Shown here: in pieces, positions 42,559-46,682 of the stretch
Numbering within the stretch: position 1 is the first letter of the stretch
How the letters are laid out: every line of letters begins with the position of its first letter
NCBI GenBank assembly: GCA_012517375.1
Contig: JAAYVC010000027.1
Span: 1 to 46,682, forward strand
Reading direction: 5' to 3'
DNA length: 46,682 nucleotides
Source of the DNA: a bacterium
Lineage (GTDB): Bacteria; Hydrothermota; Tepidihabitantia; B3-TA06
The notes under the pieces: model-generated
Told to the model about the DNA's origin: nothing
Seen by the model: the letters and a program-made list of their open reading frames with translations, nothing else
Database searches by the model: none
Position numbers and translations under genes: made by a program

Positions 42559-42999
42559 TTACTCACCTTCAAGTTCCTTTATCCTTGCCTCAACCTCAGC
42601 AATCTTTTGTCTGAGTGCTTTAGCATGTCTCTTGAGATGCTCAAGTTCCGAGCCCCCGCCCTCCCCGCCCTCCTCGCCCTCCCCGCCCGATTCATGGTCG
42701 CATCTTACCTCAATAACCTTGCAGCCGCATGAGCAGACATTGGTAAGCGCGTCCCTGCAGTGCTCCATTGCGACCTCGTCGATCTCGTAGGGCAGCCAGT
42801 AACCCTTGCGCTCGCAGTGCACGAGTCCGGCGTAGCGAAGAACCTTGAGATGCTGAGAAACGGCTGATGGTGTTATGTTAAGTGTGGCGGCCAGCTCCTT
42901 GACCCCCTGGGGGCCCTTCTCCTTCAGGATCTCGATGATGCGGATTCGGGTCTCGACGCTCAAGGCCTTGAAAAGTTCTACGTGTTTAGTTTCATCCAT
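42559..42999 (-). CDS. ArsR/SmtB-family repressor with Cys cluster and coiled coil
   Basis: The protein has about 146 aa. The winged helix runs from residue ~8 to ~80: LFKALSVETRIRIIEILKEKG and then ITPSAVSQHLKVLRYAGLV, the recognition helix, with ERKGYWLPYEI as the wing. A CSCGC cluster (near residue 92) plus RCDH could bind metal or form thiol switches. A Gly/Glu-rich link (GGEGEEGGEGGG) follows, with a C-terminal coiled coil unusual for this family. The ATG at 42999 fits a short leader behind a perfect promoter; a TTG six bases earlier is an alternative. Two identical-type operators, one at its own promoter, indicate autorepression. Confidence 0.85.
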   Translation of the reverse strand: MDETKHVELFKALSVETRIRIIEILKEKGPQGVKELAATLNITPSAVSQHLKVLRYAGLVHCERKGYWLPYEIDEVAMEHCRDALTNVCSCGCKVIEVRCDHESGGEGEEGGEGGGSELEHLKRHAKALRQKIAEVEARIKELEGE

Positions 43000-43010
43000 A
43001 ATCAATCCGA

Positions 43011-43026
43011 TTAAGCAACTGCTTAA
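43011..43026. promoter_or_regulatory. ArsR-type operator at the repressor's own promoter
   Basis: TTAAGCA-AC-TGCTTAA, perfect 7-2-7 arms, directly after the -10 box and over the predicted start of transcription. A 2-bp centre is normal for ArsR/SmtB operators. Confidence 0.75.
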
Positions 43027-43053
43027 TTATAAGCGCAGGAGATAGATTGTCAA
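43026..43053 (-). promoter_or_regulatory. promoter of the arsR-type gene
   Basis: TTGACA-N16-TATAAT on the - strand, both hexamers perfect; the operator overlaps its start site. Confidence 0.8.
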
Positions 43054-43097
43054 GCCCGTAAAGGAAGTTTCTTGTGTGATAGGAAGGAGTAAGAGAG

Positions 43098-43157
43098 ATG
43101 ATGTTAGTTAACGACATGTCCCATGCAAACCTTTTATGCCGACTTCTCGTCTATTGA
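43098..43157 (+). CDS. possible 19-residue leader ORF
   Basis: ATG-ATG with GAAGGAG eight bases upstream opens a 19-codon frame (MMLVNDMS...) that ends 52 bp before the protease start. The ribosome site is better than the one for the protease itself. It may be a translated leader or chance; there is no other support. Confidence 0.25.
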   Translation: MMLVNDMSHANLLCRLLVY

Positions 43158-43212
43158 TTCGAGAGAGTTCCTTAAGAAGCCAAATAACAAACTTCTGAAC
43201 CTAAGGAGAATG

Positions 43213-44424
43213 ATGTTTGGAGCTATCATTCCGGCAATAATGATCGTGTTACCGATGAAATCGTCGGTTATCGATTCTGGAGACGGCTTCTGGGAAGCTG
43301 TTCGCAATCTTGAGACCCCTCAGGAGAAGGACCTCGATATGGAGCATAAAGGTTTTGGTGAGGCCGTTAGTGTCATGGCGGCAGGCGATTTCGCCAGGGC
43401 GGAGTCGCTTTTTACAATGATGCGAGACGCGTCCGATTCCCTGGTGGCCCAGGAATCGCAAGCCCTGCTCCACGATATATGGTTATACCGCTCACGGTGG
43501 GACAAGCTCAAGGAGGATACGGATGAAGGGATTGAGGAGGGCTCAGATGAGGGCAATGAGGATGGTCCCGGGTTATATGATGTGTACGCCGAATTGCCGC
43601 CGAGGGTATTCACCTTTCCCCAGTCGCGCCAGACCATCCCACTGGAGCGAAGCGTCTCCGGCTCACCCGTGGTCGAGGTCACGGTAAACGGGAAGAAACA
43701 CAAGTTCTGGCTCGATACCGGGGCCCAGGGTACGGTTATCTCCTCGAACACCGCCCAGGACTGCTCCGTCACACCATTGATTGAAAGCGGGGTTAAGGCG
43801 ATGGGAGCAACCTCCCAGACCGTGCCCGTATCGCCGGCGGCGCTCGATTCGCTCGTAATCGCGGGGATCAAGATCACGAATCAGCCCGTTTCCATAATGG
43901 ATTCGAAGAACCTGACGCTTATGGGCGGGCAAATCGTTATCGAGGGTATCATCGGCTGGGACATCCTTAAACATCTTGTTATCGAGATAGATTCCGGCGC
44001 TATTACGCTCTACGAACCTCTAATAGCGGAGGGGCGGGATAGAAATCTCATCTGGTTCACAGTGCCCCTCGTAAAGTGCCGGTACGATTCCGGAACCCCC
44101 GTCTACTTTGTTCTGGATACGGGCGCAGGCAGAACCGGCTTGTTTGAGAGCGCATTCGACAGACTAGAGATAAAGAACTTCCGGACCGACACACTCACGG
44201 TCGGAGCGGTGGGCGGCTCCCAGAAAATAGAGGTCAAGATCGTACCTGAAGTCAGGCTGGCCCTTGACGGAACCGAATTTGAATTCAAAGACGTTAAAGC
44301 CATGCCTGAATTGAGACGCAAGGGTAGCTTTGTAAATGCGGTCGGGATTCTGGGCGCCGACGCGTTCTCGGCCGGTCACTGCATCAAGGTTGATATGACC
44401 AACGGGGTATTTGAAGTGAAGTAG
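43213..44424 (+). CDS. Tandem retropepsin-like aspartic protease, exported
   Basis: The protein has 403 aa from this start. A hydrophobic N-terminus (MFGAIIPAIMIVLPMKSS) is a signal peptide. After a helical region two protease halves each carry the active-site DTG: FWLDTGAQGTVIS and YFVLDTGAGRTGLF, each preceded by a V-x-V-x-G-strand and followed by LGADAFS or IGWDIL-type turns. Retropepsin homologues have one DTG and dimerise; here both halves are in one chain, a pepsin-like layout made from retropepsin folds. AAGGAG lies four bases before this ATG. A GTG/ATG further upstream is possible, but that extension lacks a signal sequence. Confidence 0.75.
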   Translation: MFGAIIPAIMIVLPMKSSVIDSGDGFWEAVRNLETPQEKDLDMEHKGFGEAVSVMAAGDFARAESLFTMMRDASDSLVAQESQALLHDIWLYRSRWDKLKEDTDEGIEEGSDEGNEDGPGLYDVYAELPPRVFTFPQSRQTIPLERSVSGSPVVEVTVNGKKHKFWLDTGAQGTVISSNTAQDCSVTPLIESGVKAMGATSQTVPVSPAALDSLVIAGIKITNQPVSIMDSKNLTLMGGQIVIEGIIGWDILKHLVIEIDSGAITLYEPLIAEGRDRNLIWFTVPLVKCRYDSGTPVYFVLDTGAGRTGLFESAFDRLEIKNFRTDTLTVGAVGGSQKIEVKIVPEVRLALDGTEFEFKDVKAMPELRRKGSFVNAVGILGADAFSAGHCIKVDMTNGVFEVK

Positions 44425-44592
44425 CCCGGAGGATTGAGGAATAGCCCTGACCTCATCCGGGATCCATCCGATAAACTGAGATGATGGATTGTCAAGTTCC
44501 GATGCTGTGCTTCTGGCGGTTTCTTGTTGCGAAAAGTCGCAGCGAATGGACTAACAAGTTGAACTTGACAATGTCTGAATAACAAACCCATG

Positions 44593-44625
44593 CCCCATCA
44601 AAAACACTGCGTGTTTTTTTTGGGG
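44593..44625. terminator. imperfect triloop hairpin between convergent genes
   Basis: CCCCATCAAAAACAC-TGC-GTGTTTTTTTTGGGG pairs over 15 bp with two mismatches and has the same A-tract/T-tract layout as the stems at 33173 and 46506. It is between the protease and the acyl-CoA dehydrogenase ends. Confidence 0.55.
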
Positions 44626-44647
44626 GGGGGTATATTCGATGGTGAGT

Positions 44648-45787
44648 TTACTTTATCACGTGGCTAGCGATAACGGTGCGCTGTATCTGGTTAGTTCCTT
44701 CGTAAATCTGCAGAATCTTTGCGTCGCGCATGAATTTCTCGACCGGATACTCCTTCATGTAGCCGTAGCCGCCCATTATCTGGACAGCGTCGGTCGTTAC
44801 CCGCATTGCTACATCCGAGGCGAACATCTTTGCCATTGCGGATTCACGCGCAATGTCCTTGGCTCCGGAATCAATCATCCTTGCAGTGGCATAAAGAAGC
44901 GCACGCGCAGCCTCGACCTCGGTTGCCATGTCCGCCAGCATGAACTGGACGCCCTGGAAGCTTGTGATGGGCTTGCCGAACTGACGGCGTTCTTTCGCAT
45001 ACTCGAGCGCTTCATCAAGCGCGCCCTGAGCGGTTCCAACTGCCTGAGCGGCAACGCCAGGACGAGTGCGGTCGAACGTCTTCATCGCTATAATGAAGCC
45101 CATGCCGCGTTTGCCCAGGAGGTTCTCCTTGGGGACCTTGCAGTCATTGAATATCAGCTGCGTTGTTTTTGATGCCCTGATGCCCATCTTGTTTTCTTCC
45201 TTGCCGAAATCGAACCCCGGCGTACCCTTTTCGACCATCATTATCGAAGCGCCTCGAGCTCCTTTATCCGGGTCTGTCATCACCACTACCGAGTAGATGT
45301 CGGCAACCTCTCCATTGGTGATGAACTGCTTAGTTCCGTTTATTATATACCCATCCTCAACCTCCTTAGCGGTAGTCTTTATGGAGCCGGCATCCGAACC
45401 TGCACCAGCTTCTGTAAGAGCGAAAGCGGCGTATACCTTTCCATCCGCAATCCTCGGAAGGAAACGCTTCTTCTGCTCATCCGATCCGTACAAAAGAATA
45501 GGCATTGCTGCAAGTCCGTTTGCGCCGTAAGTTGTACCTATACCGGGGCATACACGGCATATCTCCTCGGTAACGATGCACATCTCAGTAACCCCTCCGC
45601 CCATGCCGCCGAACTCCTCGGGAATGAAAACCCTCAAAAGATCAGCGCGGGCAAGCTCCTTCATTATCTCATGCGGAAACTCGCCCTTCTCGTCCAGTTC
45701 GGCGCGGATAGGCTTAATCTTCTTCAAGGCTATCTCGCGAGTTGTGTCGCGAATCATCTTCTGCTCTTCAGTAAAAAAATAATCCAT
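44648..45787 (-). CDS. Acyl-CoA dehydrogenase
   Basis: The enzyme has 379 aa, full length for the family. It oxidises an acyl-CoA at the alpha-beta position with FAD, passing electrons to ETF. Motifs: the FAD/substrate block FALTEAGAGSDAGSIKTTA, MMVEKGTPGF, GIRASKTTQLIF, and the C-terminal FGKPITSFQGVQFMLADM, GGYGYMKEYPVEKFMRDAKI and IYEGTNQIQR, where the Glu is the catalytic base of short/medium-chain members. The specific substrate cannot be told. AAAGGAG lies before the ATG. No beta-oxidation partners are within the window. Confidence 0.95.
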   Translation of the reverse strand: MDYFFTEEQKMIRDTTREIALKKIKPIRAELDEKGEFPHEIMKELARADLLRVFIPEEFGGMGGGVTEMCIVTEEICRVCPGIGTTYGANGLAAMPILLYGSDEQKKRFLPRIADGKVYAAFALTEAGAGSDAGSIKTTAKEVEDGYIINGTKQFITNGEVADIYSVVVMTDPDKGARGASIMMVEKGTPGFDFGKEENKMGIRASKTTQLIFNDCKVPKENLLGKRGMGFIIAMKTFDRTRPGVAAQAVGTAQGALDEALEYAKERRQFGKPITSFQGVQFMLADMATEVEAARALLYATARMIDSGAKDIARESAMAKMFASDVAMRVTTDAVQIMGGYGYMKEYPVEKFMRDAKILQIYEGTNQIQRTVIASHVIK

Positions 45788-45844
45788 ACAAACTCCTTTG
45801 GTTCAAGCTCATCTAATTCAACACTTCGAATCCTCCCATTATGG

Positions 45845-45890
45845 ATTATACTGAAAAAAAAAGAATTTCAAGCCCTTTCCAAGCCCTTTC
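45845..45890 (-). promoter_or_regulatory. promoter of the acyl-CoA dehydrogenase gene with two 11-bp direct repeats
   Basis: On the - strand TTGAAA-N15-TATAAT. Immediately upstream, GAAAGGGCTTG is repeated twice head to tail (45869-45890), reaching into the -35. The repeats may bind an activator or repressor. Confidence 0.55.
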
Positions 45891-45933
45891 AATGTCTCAT
45901 CTCCAAGTTACGACAGATTGAGTCTTGCAGGAG

Positions 45934-46461
45934 CTAGTACTCAATCCCTTTCCTTGCCTTAATTCCCTGTTTAAAGTAATGCTTCACCTCCCCCATATCA
46001 GTCACCAAATCAGCCGCGGCTATAAGTTCCGGAGGTGCGTCCCTTCCAGTGCAGACGACCTCGAGTCCGTGGGGTCTTTCAATAATCCTCGTCATCACCT
46101 CGGCATTATCAAGAAGCCCCAGCGAGAGCGCCACGCACAATTCGTCCATGATAAGCACATCCGTATAAGTCTCTCCACAAAGATAACTTACAGCTCTTTC
46201 CCAGCCCTCTTTTGCGGCTTCGATGTGAGGCTCGGGATTGCCGTCCGGTACAAGAAAACCCTTACCGCCGAAGTGTGAGCATGTAACTCCCGCATTTCTT
46301 AGTGCTTGCAGTTCGCTTGACTCGTCCGGCTTCATGAACTGGATGAACGCTACTGTAAGTCCAGCAGATGCTGCTCTTACAGCAAGACCGACAGCGGCCG
46401 TTGTCTTGCCCTTGCCCGGGCCTGTGTAGACTTGCAGGAGTCCTAAGCCTGCCTTTTTCAT
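45934..46461 (-). CDS. cobO: Cob(I)alamin adenosyltransferase, CobA/BtuR family
   Basis: The enzyme has 175 aa. It transfers the adenosyl group from ATP to cob(I)alamin, making coenzyme B12. Motifs: the P-loop YTGPGKGKTTAAVGLA, FIQFMKPDESSE, and VLIMDELCVALSLGLL (Walker B-like), then VVCTGRDAPPELIAAADLVTDMGEVKHYF near the C-terminus, the family signature. The ATG at 46461 is chosen because the promoter -10 box ends 7 nt before it, the sequence MKKAGLGLLQVYTG matches the usual N-terminus, and no ribosome site exists for this or the upstream TTG/ATG. Confidence 0.92.
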   Translation of the reverse strand: MKKAGLGLLQVYTGPGKGKTTAAVGLAVRAASAGLTVAFIQFMKPDESSELQALRNAGVTCSHFGGKGFLVPDGNPEPHIEAAKEGWERAVSYLCGETYTDVLIMDELCVALSLGLLDNAEVMTRIIERPHGLEVVCTGRDAPPELIAAADLVTDMGEVKHYFKQGIKARKGIEY

Positions 46462-46468
46462 ACGCTTA

Positions 46469-46496
46469 AGCATACGCCGCAATCGGATGGTGTCAA
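46469..46496 (-). promoter_or_regulatory. promoter of the adenosyltransferase gene, leaderless
   Basis: TTGACA-N16-TATGCT on the - strand, followed by the seven bases TAAGCGT and ATG. Any longer start would lie inside this promoter. Confidence 0.6.
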
Positions 46497-46505
46497 GAGA
46501 TGATA

Positions 46506-46538
46506 CCCCAAAAGAACGCCGGAGGCGTTCTTTTGGGG
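46506..46538. terminator. 15-bp perfect triloop hairpin
   Basis: CCCCAAAAGAACGCC-GGA-GGCGTTCTTTTGGGG, with an A-tract arm and a T-tract arm. It lies just upstream of the adenosyltransferase promoter, so it should terminate the gene beyond the window or insulate the promoter. Confidence 0.6.
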
Positions 46539-46581
46539 ACCCCGATCGAAGTCAGGTTTGACAATACGAAGTCCAGAATCA

Positions 46582-46658
46582 TGGACAAAAGCTGGTCAAA
46601 AGATGGTCAAATAATGGTCAAAAGGTAGTCAAAAGCTGGTCAAAAATGAATCAAAATC
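46582..46658. repeat. seven 11-bp direct repeats
   Basis: The unit TGGTCAAAAGA recurs seven times without gaps (first copy TGGACAAAAGC, last GAATCAAAATC). The TCAAA core is kept in six copies; A tracts recur every 11 bp. The array lies 85-160 bp upstream of the adenosyltransferase promoter and runs nearly to the window edge. Confidence 0.75.
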
Positions 46659-46682
46659 GGGAGAAATAGGGGTTTTTGGGGT

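Overview
The window is a stretch of chromosome from a Gram-negative, probably uncultured, bacterium. Three things point that way: outer-membrane barrels (a BamA-like protein and two small barrels), several lipoproteins, and large secreted proteins ending in a beta-sandwich tail of the Por/T9SS type-A sorting kind. There is no rRNA, ribosomal protein or other strong marker. An FCB-related candidate phylum (WOR-3/TA06-like) is my best guess, but it is only an inference. Most genes have good Shine-Dalgarno sites, and promoters of the form TTGACA-N16-TAnAnT can be read in front of many of them.

Layout. Positions 1-9192 hold secreted and surface proteins: the tail of a sorting-domain protein, a frameshifted S8 protease of about 1,800 aa, a lipoprotein, a truncated tRNA-Arg, another sorting-domain protein and a small secreted protein. 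Positions 9353-18765 form a signalling island: a 1,870-aa multi-PAS/GAF histidine kinase, its NtrC-type sigma-54 activator, two palindromic upstream sites, a textbook sigma-54 promoter, then receiver-PATAN, PATAN-only and receiver-Roadblock proteins. Positions 18793-20726 carry a sorting-domain remnant and a TPR protein. Positions 20930-23298 are a compact four-gene cassette ending in a complete phage-type large terminase, with no capsid or portal genes.

Positions 23327-29132 form a second sigma-54 module: a Ser/Thr kinase-ATPase-TPR-GAF-sigma-54 activator fusion (about 1,664 aa) sits beside a sigma-54 promoter with two palindromic upstream sites. That promoter drives two tiny unknown genes, one of them encoding a secreted proline-rich peptide. 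Positions 29287-34183 hold a TatT-like TPR protein, a BamA-like barrel, a DUF402 protein, a SpoIID-like protein and a DMT/NIPA-like transporter. Positions 34180-42220 hold two related ECF sigma modules (anti-sigma, Spy-like sensor, sigma). The first includes a secreted protein with 22 cysteines; the sigma gene of the second appears to start at ATC. A beta-barrel, a lipoprotein nitrilase and a small barrel lie between them.

Positions 42238-46682 hold an ArsR-type repressor with two matching operators, a small Cys-containing protein, a tandem retropepsin-like protease, an acyl-CoA dehydrogenase, a cobalamin adenosyltransferase and an array of seven 11-bp repeats at the window edge.

The theme is regulation of the cell envelope. 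Two sigma-54 activators and two ECF sigma switches lie next to exported or envelope proteins. Four genes (29096, 36541, 37161, 46461) have a promoter whose -10 box ends exactly 7 nt before the ATG and have no Shine-Dalgarno site, which suggests leaderless transcripts.
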